Assembly: GCF_019925205.1 (NCBI RefSeq)
Contig: NC_083564.1
Span: forward strand, 30,790,447-30,854,446
Direction of reading: 5' to 3'
Origin: Metopolophium dirhodum
Taxonomy: Eukaryota > Arthropoda > Insecta > Hemiptera > Aphididae
DNA: 64,000 nt
Within the stretch, counting starts at the first letter, position 1; the number at the start of each line of letters is the position of its first letter. The notes beneath the pieces were generated by a model. It saw only the letters and a program-made list of their open reading frames with translations. It had not been told where the DNA came from and searched no databases. The position numbers and the translations under genes were made by a program. Shown in pieces: positions 1-12,595 of the stretch.

Positions 1-1321
1 TAATATTGTACAACGAGTGCTCGTTATTGTGTTATTTTAAATATTATTATAATATTTTCGACACAACTCTGTACCTCTATTGCCTATACATTTCGCCGTC
101 CGACACATTTTATATTTTTATGAACTAATAATGGGCGTGGTCAAATACTTGAATTTTAGCTTCACTAATCAGTAATCAATAATCATTATTATCTTCACTC
201 TCCTCTGTGTTTTTACGTAATTTATCATGATTTAATATCAAAAATATATATATTCAGAATAAATTAGATTTCATATATTTTCTGAGTAAAATTTTAATAA
301 ATGTATACAGTGAGCAAAATAAAATGTAAACATCGTCCTTCTCTTTTACCCCGTATTTGAAAATACATATGAATTTAATTTAATTTTTCTTCTTTTGAAA
401 TAGGAGTTTCATGAATTAATATTCCATCAGCCTAAAAAAATATAACTTAATTAATCAGTCAGAACTATTATAAGTCTTCAAAAAATCGACTAAGATATAA
501 AGCCGAGTAGATAAATGATTTATTTTATTTAGACATAATTATTTTTATTTTAAGCCAACTACCACAATTTGAGTGATTTAACCCTTTATTATTATTAAGA
601 AAGAGAATATTTACTATCTGAGATGCACATAAATTCCATAAGTAATACGTGTAAAAAAATATACATAATATTATGATGGATATATGACGGCTTGATTGAA
701 AGGTAGTATATTTGATGTAGTTTTATTTTTAGAATCTTAATTCTCTAAAAAAAACTCTTAAAATTTAAAATTAATTACAAATTAATGATCATACAATAAT
801 GACAAAAAAACTAAACTTGCAAGCATCGAACGAAAGTTATGCATATTATTATCATGCATGGTGTACGAACGCTGCAAGTTGGATCACAGTCGTTTACCTA
901 CTGACCGTCTGTACCGACTGTACGATATATATGATATGTATAATACGATTATTATGAGCCCAATACGACCCCATCATAGCATACTATAATAGGCATAGTA
1001 AATTATGAAGAAAAACACGTCCAGCCATCATGATTCATCATAATATTTATATAACTGTAGTTGAGATCAACTCTTTTAAACCTACCACCTATTTAAATTT
1101 CCTTTTACCTGGCAATATTAAAAAGCTACAAAACGTCGGCTATGTAAATAATAATATATACATACCTGTACTGTTGGACATTTTTAAAATATATTTTCTA
1201 GGCACTTATCACTGCGTAACTCTGAAAACTATGCAAAACTATTACTACCACTAAGTATCGCCCCCCCCCCCCCCCGTGCAGGTTAGGTTAGGTATTGCAG
1301 CAATAATATTATCGTACATAC
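1..1321. other. AT-rich non-coding stretch
   Basis: I see no gene on either strand. A 15-base run of C lies at 1261-1275, just beyond the myosin light chain relic. The missing last exon of that relic (the segment after the DRFTDED motif in the family) should lie here on the minus strand if it existed, and I could not find it. The 74-codon ORF at 1030-1254 resembles no protein family I know and is probably chance. Confidence 0.6.
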
Positions 1322-1863
1322 GTCTTCGTCTGTAAACCTGTCTCCCATCGTAACCAATAGCTCACGTAGCAAGTCCACATGACTTTCGTCGTTTTCGTCA
1401 AAATATTTAAAAACGTTTTTGATCACATCTTCCGGATCCGTACCGCGGAGTCTTTCGCTAAACAACGTCAGGAATATTGGGAAATCAATCGGAACGGAAG
1501 CTTCGTTCACAATGCCTTCCAAACGATCGACGTTAGGGTCTTGGCCTGGATAGAACATAATATAATATCATGATATAATTGTATCACACCGTTCACAAAA
1601 TAATATAATTATATAGTATTAGTATGTCTTGGAACGTGGACACGGTTGAAATTCGGGAATAATAATGAACGCACCGAGAGAGACCAGCGTGTCGTGTAAA
1701 TCTGTTTTTATCGAGGAATTCGTCTTTGTTTTGGTCCATCAAGTTGAAAGCTCTCCGGAAATCATGTATCTGTGCTCGGTCGAACATGACAATGACGTTA
1801 GACGGTGTTCCCGTTTCTATGTAACCAAACTTTTCACCGACTTTGTTTGCGACATAATTATTA
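1322..1863 (-). pseudogene. Myosin regulatory light chain pseudogene (unprocessed, 2 exons)
   Basis: The minus strand encodes two pieces of a myosin regulatory light chain (spaghetti-squash type), the EF-hand subunit that binds the myosin II neck. The 5' exon (1675 to about 1863, ATG at 1855) contains MFDRAQIHDFRRAFNLMDQN, matching the first EF-hand. The 3' exon (1322-1545) contains GTDPEDVIKNVFKYFDENDE and TMGDRFTDED. The donor GTGCGT at 1674 and the acceptor at 1546-1547 join in the expected phase, giving a normal SLG-to-LEG junction. The frame is broken. Reading from the ATG meets a stop after about 12 codons and needs a frame change before MFDRAQ. An extra base near 1706-1712 shifts the DLHDTLVSLG segment to another frame. 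The last exon (VDEMYREAP region) is not visible. The retained intron points to a duplicated rather than a retrotransposed copy. A very divergent live gene or assembly errors are less likely. Confidence 0.75.
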
Positions 1864-3804
1864 CTGCAGATTTAAAACAATAATAATATAATAGCATAGT
1901 AATAAGGCGGGAGTCACAACTAAAGCACTTTTCGTAGGTATAATAATAACATTCTAGCATTTACATTTTTTTTAAGATGAAAAAGTCTTACGTTTTTTTA
2001 GCTACAACTATGCAAGACAATCGAATCGAACAAAATAGTACACTTTTAGATGGATATTTATATTGCATTTAATTAAAATTATAAATATTTTATAATATTA
2101 TATAAGTAATTTTAAACATCCTTAATCGAATTTAAAAAAGGCCACTCACTATTTACGTTCTAATGTATTTTTTTTTCTTATTATAATCGTTCTTGTTTGT
2201 TTAAAATGTATCTGTTACAAGGAAATTATTATGTAACGTATGCTCATACATAATACAAGACGTCGCAATAATAATAAATATCATCGTACAATATAATATT
2301 AATATCTTAATATTGTCATACATCCATTATGGCATTGAACCGGTTTTATTATTATAACTACAAAATATAGTACTGATGTATTTTTATATTTAATAATAAT
2401 ATAATACGTCAAAAAATTGTAAATTGGTTTAACGATTAAAAGTGTTATTAAAACAATGTTAATACAGGTAACGTCGATGGTGATAGTAAAAAATGCATTA
2501 TATTACTATGCTTGCGAAATGCGTTGGATATAATAATATTGTGCTCTATCCAATGTTTTTTTTTTTTTTAAGTATTATTATAAATACTTACCTCACCCAA
2601 CTGACCTACCTTATGCAATAGAGTTATTAACATAGCTAAGTTTAGAACAACATCGCCCGCGGGTTGCTCGGTTCAATAACGAGTACTAATATCGACACGC
2701 GGTATTAAATTATACAAATTATTTATGCATCTAAACCACTTAATGTTATACAATATTATATTATACATACTTATAAATAATGTTCAATTAAACACGCGGT
2801 AAACTCCGAATGTTGAACGACTGTCGTAAACTCGACCTTATAATTATTATTGTCATTTCAGAGTTTATAAGCGCCGCCACGAAGTAGGTAACCACTAATA
2901 CACAAACGTGTTATACACTTTTTTTTTCTACGTTCAATCAATTGGAATACGAATAATAAACGTATTCATATAACATTAGATATTTGCACCTGGACACACC
3001 GCCAGACGGATCTGATATAGAAGTAAAAGTCTGTAACTAATAAACTATAATAATAAGAAATATTCATTACTTCGCAGTTCGCATCCAAAAACATGTATGT
3101 GACAATGCTGATTAGTGATAATAAATCGAAAGCTTTGATTACCGAAGGCTAGTGTACTAATGACAGTTAACCATTAAATTACATAAATTTCTCAAGATTA
3201 AGACTACATACATTTTTTAACAACACTTACACGCGAGTGTGTACCTCAATGCCCAATAGTATAGTATAGGTTAATAGTATTACGCCACAGACCACAGTAT
3301 AAAATGCTGTGCACATCGTCAGTGCTAGAAAACAATTTATCAAACAATACCTACTACATAGTAGATGACTCATATAGTCATATTTATTTAGAATATTATT
3401 CGACTGCATATTATTTATACCATAATATATTTATATCTTATTTTCTTAAAAATGCGAAACATCTTATTTAGGCGTTATAACTATAATATTACTATAATCA
3501 TGAGATGGGTATAATATATTAGTTTTATTATCAAAAAATACAATTATTTAACATTTTAACCTTATATTAATAAATATTAAAATAAAAAATGTAAATACAC
3601 ATTTTTAAATGTAACCTTTTTACATAATATGATGTTAGTTACATACTTAAATATATAAACTTATCGTATTATTATTGAATAATACGATTTTTCGTAATGG
3701 TTACAGTTACAATAATTATTGTTACGATTTATAACCATTAATCATTAGAATATACAAATGTAAAAAAATATATATGTAAAGCTTGATTATATATGAACAA
3801 ATTA
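1864..3804. other. Intergenic, no gene seen
   Basis: This AT-rich stretch lies between the light chain relic and the 3' end of CAT copy 1. The 60-codon minus ORF at 3227-3409 looks like chance. A TTTATT at 3524-3529 is AATAAA on the minus strand and is a possible, rather distant polyadenylation signal for CAT copy 1. Confidence 0.5.
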
Positions 3805-6800
3805 TTAGGAAGAGATTCTCAGCGTGTTTTTGTTTTCTTCATTTTTTACCGCTCGTTGTTTACCACCTTCTATACTGTGATGAATGCCATAGAACGCGTA
3901 TATGAATACTCCTAAGGAAAAATAAGAATGTTTTCAATATAAACAATACACATAATAATATAGTTTAAGGGGACGTTACAGTGACATTTGTTGTCTCTGT
4001 CTTCCAAGTGCGAACACAGCTACTTTTACGCTCAGCAGAAAACGTTTATCTTCGTTAGTTTAAAACTTAGAGCGAATTGACTTCCTATAAAATTTAAAGG
4101 TAAAATTATTTTGTAGACAATGACATAGGTTTTTTATTATATTTTAATTTTAAAGCGAGTTGTGAGTGTTTTACGATGTACAAACAGTTTACAATTTAAA
4201 AATACACATAACTCGCTTTAAAATTAAAATATAATAAAAAAGCCTATGTCATTGTATAGATAGTCTTACCTTTAAATTGTATAAGAGGTCAATTCGCTCT
4301 AATTTTTAAACTAACGGAGAAAAATGTGATCTGATGAGCTTAAAAGTTGCTATGTTACGTACTTGTAAAACGGAGACAACAAATGTGACTGTAACGTCCC
4401 CTAATATATAAACTTTAGTGGTTTGTTGTGTTTGGTTTACGATCAAATGGCATTATGATGATGATTATATTATCGTGTGTGTAAGCTGGCACACTTATTT
4501 ATTTTGCACATGATGATTATTATGACATTTGTCGTTCCCGAAAAATATACTGATGAAATAAAAATACGGAAACGCGAGATTTTTGTCTATAATTATTATA
4601 ATTTGGTAGGTATAACAGTGTATAATAATAGTATAGTAATAATTTCTACGAGTCTACGACTATATTATAGTTTGAAACGTTTCAAAAATCTTCTTTATAT
4701 AATACGTAAATGTACATTGAAATTTAAAATTCTCTACTTTGTGACTGGCCAACTGGCAATCGACGCCCAATGTACGAAAAGTAATAATAGCGTATTCGAG
4801 TAGCACAATAGTAAATGTCCATCGTTAAATCACGTGATCAATAAAACAACACAAAAGAACTGCATAATATAAAATCGTTTGTCGGTAATACAAATACCTA
4901 ATATAAGTCCCACGCCGAATCTTATCCAAGTCTTGATGCTCAGCTCCATCATTAGGTATAAGTTAAGAGTTATACTCACGCACGGTATAAAAGGAACTAG
5001 TGGTACCTAAAAAATAAAATGATATTTTAATGCTCGTCACAATCACGGTTAATCGTGTGATATACAATATTTAAAATTGAAATAAAATATTATGGATACA
5101 GAGCAGTAGTGTCGATAATATTATGTCACGGGTATAATAATATTATAGCATGAAACTAGCGTATAGACGTAAATAATTGAAGGGTCCGTGGATAAAGGTG
5201 ATAACTCACAATTTTGTAATTATTCAGGAAGACAGCTTTAGTGGTTTATATAAGATATAAACGTTTGGAACTTTTTAACTGTTAAAATGCTAAGAAATCT
5301 TTGAAAACAAAATGTATATATTTTAAAGTCATAGGTAATCAACACTCTGAAATGTCATACTCCCACTTCTTCTCAGGAAAGATCTATACCTAATTTAGTA
5401 ACTTAACACCTTCATCTACCGAACAAATTAATATAAATAAAATAAAATATGTAAGAAAGGTGTTACAAATACCTGGATTTTTATTAAAATATATGAAATA
5501 TTAATAATACTTTTTGTTTATAATAAAATATTATTGATATTATCGCAGTTCATGTGAACACTAATCCGGATTCTGAGTATTCTAATATTGTTAGAAATTA
5601 ATACTATATTTTCTTACCCTAAACGCTAAGTTTTCGACTGCTTGTGGAAGTCTGTGTAACATTAACATGGAAAGTAATGATACTGTGATCGAAACCGCTA
5701 TTACGACAATTAACGGGAAATAAAACTCTCCATCGTAACAGTCAATATTCACCATACTAATGCAAAATACACATGCACTGAAAGCTATAACATAATAAAA
5801 CAGCAAGTTTTAGTCATAATCTTTTAAACATCAACAATAGATATTTAAATAAAAAAAAATGGTTTTCTCAAATTAGATAGAAAAAAAAACTATTAAACTG
5901 TGATAGGTACTATAAAGTATAAGCGAATACAATTAAATAACTATTCAAATTTTTTGAGAACATACTGTATATAAGTATCAACACTCTGGATATGTATTGA
6001 GTATCCAAGTTCGTGACTTTTGAGTTAAACAAACTGTACCATTTGAACATTTTATAGTCATCGGAATTACTGTCTATATCCTGAACTACCGTGTTAGTGT
6101 CTCTGTACCTGCATAACAGAAAAATTTAGCTCGTGTAAAAAGTTTAAATATTATTATCCATCACATATTTCTTAGAAATCCAAAGTCATATTAAGTTACA
6201 AGCAGTATAATATATTATTAATCCAAGGACGACTTCACACCAAAGTAATCTAATGGAAATTGATAATAATTACGCTATTTTCGGTTTATTATATTTGGTG
6301 AATAAAATATGCATATTTTTAAAGCATGTTTTAAATAATACAAATTTTTAACCTTATCACACGTGAAATAAACTTAAGACAAGTTCATGAAAGCCAATTA
6401 TATATTACTATAAAAAAATTAAATAAATAAAATTAAAATAATAATTCTGGAGATTTTTTTTTTTGAAAATCAGGAGTATAAAATTATCGTGATTTCAATA
6501 TATTAAGTACCCAAGTGCAACAATTCTATGATATGGCTTGGCATGGCGCGTTGGCTGCTTCCCAGTCACGCAATGTGACTGAGAGTAAGTAATGCCCCCA
6601 CAGCTACTAGCTCCCGGATGGGTGACCACCCGGGTTCGTAGTAGTTAAAACCTTGCCACACATACACGTGTCGCTTACCTACCGTAACAACACCTTACCG
6701 TACCAATCTTACCAACCACAGTTCAGAACCCCTACAATAACTAATGACCATGATAAAAGCCGTGCTTAAGTTCAATTTTAAAAAAAATTCTATCTAAAAA

Positions 6801-9800
6801 CAAATGTATTTTGTGTGATGAATAATATTGCGCTTATATTAATCGAAAAATGTATTAAATAAAAATATATTAATGTATAGTATGTGGACGCATAATATAG
6901 CAAAACTATTGTTTCCTATTTATTTTTCAGAACTACAAAAGGTGTCACCGCAATCACTTTCTGATCGTCAGCGACACATTTATTCACGAAACGTTTATGT
7001 TATTATCATCGTACACACACACCTGAGCACCAGTAGGCAGATACAAACTATCAAATACGATATGAGGGTGCCGATAGACGTCATGTCGACGAGCTGTTCG
7101 AGATTGAAGATGGACGACAATATGCCTGGAACAAAAAATAAATGAAAATAATTTATCGACTCAATTTGCGAAAGACTTTGTACGCGGTGAAATCATTTAC
7201 CGGCACCGACTCCGCATATCATTGTGGCTATGACTGGAGTCTTGGTCCTTTCGTTGACCATCGATAAGAATTCGAACAACAGACCGTCGCAGGACATGGC
7301 GTACAGGATTCGTGGTATCGGAAACAGACATCCTAATAAACTATATACAAACGCGTGGAAACGATTATTACAACAATTACGTAGGTATTATCTATTAAAA
7401 GTATCAGTGACATTACGAGGTGAATAGAGCGAATACCGCGCCGCAGGTAACCATATACTTGATCACGGGTAATCCCAGGTTCTCGTAGATGACTGGAAAC
7501 GGCGCGTTCGGATCCTATAAAACAGGGTCGACGACAAATTATTATTTTTTTTTCATACTTTTAGCGTTACCTATATGTTTTATAGACGAATACAATAATA
7601 ATAATATGCAAATATATTCGATTTGCCGGTTTCAACCGTAGGTACCTGATCGTAATACGGCCACATCAGGGTCAACACTGACGCCACGATAGAGTATGCA
7701 GACGTGACGAACACCAGCGTCAGAACGATCGCCAGCGGAATTGTTTTTTTCGGATTTTTTGTTTCTTCGCCTGAATAAATAATATAATGTATCGTTCACA
7801 ATAGCGTTGATAAATCGCGATGATATCAAAATTAATAGTTGAAAATAATATATATATATTTATAGTATAAAACAAAAACTGACCGGTCGTAGAAATAGAT
7901 TCGAATCCAATGAACCCGTAAAAGCATCGAGCCGCTCCAGCGATTATTCCACTCCATCCGAATGGCGCGAATCCACCGTTGCCGCCGTCCACTCCGGGCG
8001 GGATTTCGCTTTTCGATATATTCCAATTCGAAATTTTAACTGAAATCGGTCAATAGTTTGAACATCAACACTCGTTGGTCGTCATATTAAAGTATAATTA
8101 TTATCTGATACTTAAAATATAAAATACGCGTAGGATCCTATACGTTCGCGTAATTTTTTTATAAATCGTTAAAACGAGAAAAGTACCGATTTGTATTTTA
8201 CTCGTAATTTAATGCAATCATAATATTATAACCTACAGAATGACGTTATATACGTACCAAAAAAAAGTCCACTCACGATGACTGTACCGACGGTCAGTAA
8301 GTTAAATGCAGTAAACACTGTATTGAGAGTTGAAGACTTCCGAACACCCCAAGCCATAACCACTGAAAATCGACAGCATTGTTGTATTTCTTATTATATA
8401 TATTATTAACTTTGTTTTGCCGGTGAAATCATAATTCACTGGTATAGCATTTCGTCATAACATAATATAATATACATTACTGTTGTGCGTCACCTGCAGC
8501 TTTGTTTAATAATGAATAACTTCAAACGTCTAATCGTAATGTTTAAATTAATTTCAAAAAAAAAAAAAAGAAACCACAGCGTAAGTCAGGTAGGTATTAG
8601 ATATATTGATTCTTACATCTAGATTACTCAAATATTATACTAAATGTTACGCCATAAAATTAAGTTCTTATTAAATTAGTAAGCTGCTGATGACATAAAT
8701 CTCATTTCTTGTGCACCTAAATATTTTTGAATATACTATATATAGGTACTACATTGATTAATAATTACAGCTGTAAATCATTAATGTATAATATACTATG
8801 AAAGTGTTGATAATTACACGCAATGAACATGAGGAACAAAAACGACGCAACGTCCGGATATTCGCCCATAAACTGCATGTGCATTGGAAAATGTGTTTTC
8901 ATGTACCTCTTTTGGGGATCGCCAAGCAAAGAGTCTAAATAATTTGTCATGGCTTTGGCAGCGGATGCTGTGCCTAAAAATAATAATAAAACCATGTCAG
9001 TATCAAATTAAAGCCATCTAATATATATATATATATAGTTACTTGATGAAATAATTTTAATTTTAGTGTAGACAAAATATTATGTCGTCACAATTGTTGT
9101 ACCTACCTATCGTATGCTCGATAAACATGTTCCAACCAATAATAAAAGCGATAAATTCACCGACGGCCACATAACTGTAAATATACGCAGATCCGGCTTT
9201 GGGTACTCGGCCGGCGAATTCAGCGTAACAAACTCCTGAAACGCAAAATACAAAATCGTTGGCTGATTTTCTGCAGATGGTTAAGCGGTACTAACATTAT
9301 TATTGCGATCCATTATAATATAATAAAATATAATATATATTATAGTTATAGTATAACTATATATTACTATAATTTCAAATATTTAGGGGTGGACATTAAC
9401 AAGGACGCCAACGGCCATAACGAAAAAAATATACGATTAGTACCCACTACCCGCGGCCGGCATTTTTCTTCGGGCACGTCACGGTGTCCGAAGAGAAATG
9501 CCGCCATCACCCACCCGGGCATGGCAGATACCTACGGGTGTCCACTAAAAAATCTGCCAAACCAAAACACACGTGTTTAAACTTACAGTATCCTCCCCCA
9601 CAGTAAAAACTACCCAATGACCTAAGTTTCCGCGGGTTAATTAATAAAAAAATAAATAAATAAATAAACCTCTATGATATACTACGCCTTACTACGATAA
9701 TAATATTTTGAATTCATATTTTAATTTATTATGAAGTCAATTTTGAATCTTTCGACGGCGAGCAAGGTAAGTGTTATGCATTTGCATACACGACTATCAG

Positions 9801-12371
9801 AACGCCTAAAAGCAAAATTATTTCACGGGGAACAGTTATAAATCGAAACTAAACGAGTTCTAGCGATTAGCACACTAGCTGACTTGAGTTTTACACAATT
9901 ATTTTAAGTAAAGATTTTATTTTGTTGTCAAATAAACTTTTGATCCTTCAAGCCACATTTTAATTTATTATAATTAATAAAAAAATCTTACTAGAAATTT
10001 AACAAAAAAATACAGTATTTTTAGACATTTCAATGGAAAAAAAATACTGTTTTAAATTTTTTTTATATAATTCTGAATCATAGGGTTTCAAGTAAACTTC
10101 ATAATGAAAAAGTGGATGTCGCTCTGCTGTACAGTAGGTTACAAGTGGGTTACTGTAATGGATGGTGTTAAATTTGAATTCAATGATATAATATCATTGT
10201 ATAAGAAAAACAATTCTGAGCGAAAACGGTATGATATTACCAAGTATATTTGATGATATTATTGTGAATAAAGTAATTTATATATAACCTATTTACGTGG
10301 AGCCTTATCTTAAATTTTCAATCCTTAGCCATAAAAGTTAAACATTTTATACATTTTTAACTACAAAATAATTAATAAATTATAAATTTGATAAATGATG
10401 TCAAAAATTGAACTTTAAATGCTTATAAAAAAAAATTGTGCCTATGTATTTTTGATATTTTTCAACTGCTATTAGAACGATGTATCAGGAGCCTGATATT
10501 AAATTTTCACGCTTTTTTACCCAACAAATAAAATTGTATTGATATTTATAGAAAAAAAAAACTAAAAATATTGAAAACTGACAATGTCCGTAAACAGCTC
10601 AAAAAGAGTCAAAATATTTTCGAAATTTTATGGTGTATATAAAATGGTAGTATAAACATTCAGTGAAATTTTCAAGTATCTATAGTCATTCGTTTTTTAA
10701 TTACAATAAAATAAGAAAATTGTTACATGAAAAATCGAGTGAATAATATCAAATGTTGTAAAAATATAAATTTCAGATGCTCATAAAAATTTAATTCAAG
10801 TTTCTTGTAGACATTTTTTTTTTGATAAAGGTAGACAAAATTATGAGTAATCTTATATTACATTTTCAAATCATAGATTTAAAAAGAAAAATTTTTATGA
10901 ATTCTCAACTCAAAATAATTTACTAACTTTCGTGATTTTTCCGTATTTTGTCAAAATTTTAACTTTAAATGCTCATAAATAAAAACTGTGACTAAGGATT
11001 TTTAATTGTATTACATTTTCAAGCTTTTTTACCAAACAAATAAAATGTTATTGATATTTATAGAAAAAAAATGGAAACTGAAAATGTCCGTAAACAGCTC
11101 AAAATAAGTCAAAATATTTTGAAAATGTTATAGTGTATAGGAAATGCAATTATAAACATTCAGTCAAAATTTCATGTCCCTACGGTCATTTGTTTTAGAG
11201 TTACACCAAAAACCAAAATCGATATTCTCAAAAACAGATTTTGCGTAAAAATGCCCGTTTTTCCTTAATTTTTCTTTTGTTTTTCACGTCGCTTTTGAAA
11301 ACTACTAACCATTTCGCTATAGTAAAATGCACGCACAGCAATGTACTGTTCCGGGAGTTATTGTGTTTCAATAACACTTTAACCAGTTATTATAATTAAT
11401 TAAATCATTATGTAAATAATATTATAAACACTGAAAACGAGACTAAATTAGATCATATTGACTTAGTACCAGCAAACGAAGAGACAATTGCCGCTACGAT
11501 GAAAGACAATACCACCGCTGGTCCAGCGATAGATTTGGCCACTGTTCCGGCCAACACATAAACGCCACTCCCTAAAGTGGCGCCAATGCCCAAAGCGGTC
11601 AAGTCGAAAATGGTCAACACTCGTTTCAACTTGTCTTTTTCATGTTTAGTTTCTGTAGCGAACGTTTTTTTCCTGCTCAGCGATTGATAAAGCGTTTTGC
11701 CCTGTAACAATATAGAGAGAACCTGAAGAGCCAATAATATTATTATAAGCAATTTAGGAAAAATGCAACAATAAATTCAGAACTAGCCTTAGGTATGGGC
11801 CTCGCGTTTTAAAAAATTATATTGCCTATACAACAATTTCCCCATAAGGCCGGCTCGGAAAATAACGTTAAAAAGCTGAAGAAGTAAATCGTATAAAAAC
11901 TTAATGGATTATTCGCTCTAGAAAATAGAAACATCTTTAGGCGAGTGGGAGGACGTTGTAATGAAATATTTAAATATACAACAATAATTAATATACTTAA
12001 ATAATAATTACCAAGCTTATTTGTCTCTTCTACTTATAGCTCACCACAGGTCATTCATAATATTTACTTTCTCCATTCTTCTAAACTCCATTAAATTTGG
12101 TTTTGTCGACTCTCCTTCTCTTCTCATACTTCTCAACTTAAACGTTCCAATCAAAAAACATTAGCAATAATGCTTGTTTTGTTATTCACCTCGATCAATT
12201 ATTTATGAAACGAGACTCTCATCCGGACAGCGACGCTCCCCAATCAAAACCCATTTTCAAGATATTTTTTTTTTTTAAATCTTTGATACGGGATCATAAA
12301 TTCATCATTAATTATATGTTATAATATTATATTGACGCAAAACGAATACTTACCGACCACGAGTGAATCAT
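3805..12371 (-). CDS. Cationic amino acid transporter (slimfast-like), copy 1
   Basis: Predicted Na+-independent plasma-membrane importer of Arg/Lys/His (CAT subfamily of the APC superfamily, 14 membrane spans in the family). I rebuilt 14 coding exons, 5' to 3': 12354-12371, 11470-11701, 9107-9235, 8818-8973, 8258-8362, 7884-8039, 7646-7770, 7417-7514, 7201-7340, 7023-7125, 5966-6108, 5618-5784, 4898-5006, 3805-3911. All introns are GT-AG and all phases agree. The total is 1788 nt (595 aa plus TAA), normal for a CAT. Motifs: GIGATLGSGVYVLAG (residues 44-58, TM1), YAEFAGRVPKAGSAY, GEFIAFIIGWN with the conserved membrane Glu at about 110, CFYGFIGFESISTTGEE, LGCLFPIPRILYAM, and the VPFIPC segment near the C-terminus. 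The ATG is in an 18-nt exon followed by GTAAGT. Introns carry a foldback MITE, a 5S-like SINE and an unclassified repeat. Substrate is inferred from the family only. Confidence 0.9.
3969..4401. mobile_element. 433-bp foldback MITE in CAT copy 1
   Basis: This is an almost fully palindromic element. Roughly 200-nt arms begin GGGGACGTTACAG and face each other across a short centre near 4180, with only scattered mismatches and small gaps. It is flanked by TAA on both sides (3966-3968 and 4402-4404). A 3-bp TAA duplication is typical of PIF/Harbinger elements, but it has no coding capacity, so the superfamily is inference. It lies in the last intron of CAT copy 1. Confidence 0.8.
6530..6785 (+). 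mobile_element. 5S-rRNA-like SINE, copy A
   Basis: A roughly 256-bp element contains CCCGGATGGGTGACCACCCG, closely resembling the internal control region of 5S rRNA genes (GGATGGGTGACC core). It has an A-rich tail and is flanked by the 8-bp repeat AATTCTAT (6522-6529 and 6786-6793). Two more copies lie at 43264-43547 (minus) and 44446-44712 (plus). The shared core, A-rich 3' end and target-site duplication fit a 5S-derived SINE (SINE3-like). It is inserted in the intron between exons 10 and 11 of CAT copy 1. Confidence 0.75.
10105..11310 (+). repeat. Unclassified interspersed repeat (RepA), copy 1
   Basis: A 1.2-kb AT-rich repeat starts near GTGGATGTCGCTCTGCTGTA and runs to about 11310. The same sequence occurs in reverse at 38147-43262 (split by a LINE), as a deletion derivative at 22846-23355, and as end fragments at 52952-52985 and 63890-64000. 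Inside, a block with GTCCGTAAACAGCTCAAAA occurs twice (about 10587 and 11088), so the element carries a diverged tandem duplication of about 500 bp. I see no open reading frame and no clear terminal inverted repeats. It lies in the intron between exons 2 and 3 of CAT copy 1. Confidence 0.7.
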
Positions 12372-12574
12372 TTTTGTACACTATATTTTTTTATATTATG
12401 TATAGTGCTGCGATATCCAAATAGTAACCACTAATCAGAAATTGCATATGTCGACAATCCTCGACGTTGTCACTATAAATACTAGGTATGTTTTTCGTTA
12501 ATAAATTTACGATCACGGTGATGAATTGTATGAATTGTATGATATCAGTTTTTTAACGGCAGTTGTAAACTACA

Positions 12575-12595
12575 CCGATAATCGTGGATTATCGG
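12575..12595. promoter_or_regulatory. Perfect hairpin upstream of CAT copy 1
   Basis: CCGATAATC, GTG, GATTATCGG: 9-bp arms with a 3-nt loop, about 205 bp upstream of the CAT copy 1 ATG in a locally GC-richer patch. It could be a palindromic transcription factor site containing GATA-like half sites, or chance. I did not see it upstream of the other two copies. Confidence 0.25.

Noticed and set aside
3227..3409. 60-codon hydrophobic minus-strand ORF as a small membrane protein
   Set aside because: AT-rich codon use, no upstream signals, and no similarity to anything I recognise; expected by chance at this composition.
6595..6660. A 5S rRNA gene or tRNA gene
   Set aside because: Only the internal control region resembles 5S; the flanks do not fold into the 5S outer stem, and three dispersed copies with A-rich tails fit a SINE. 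No cloverleaf was found.
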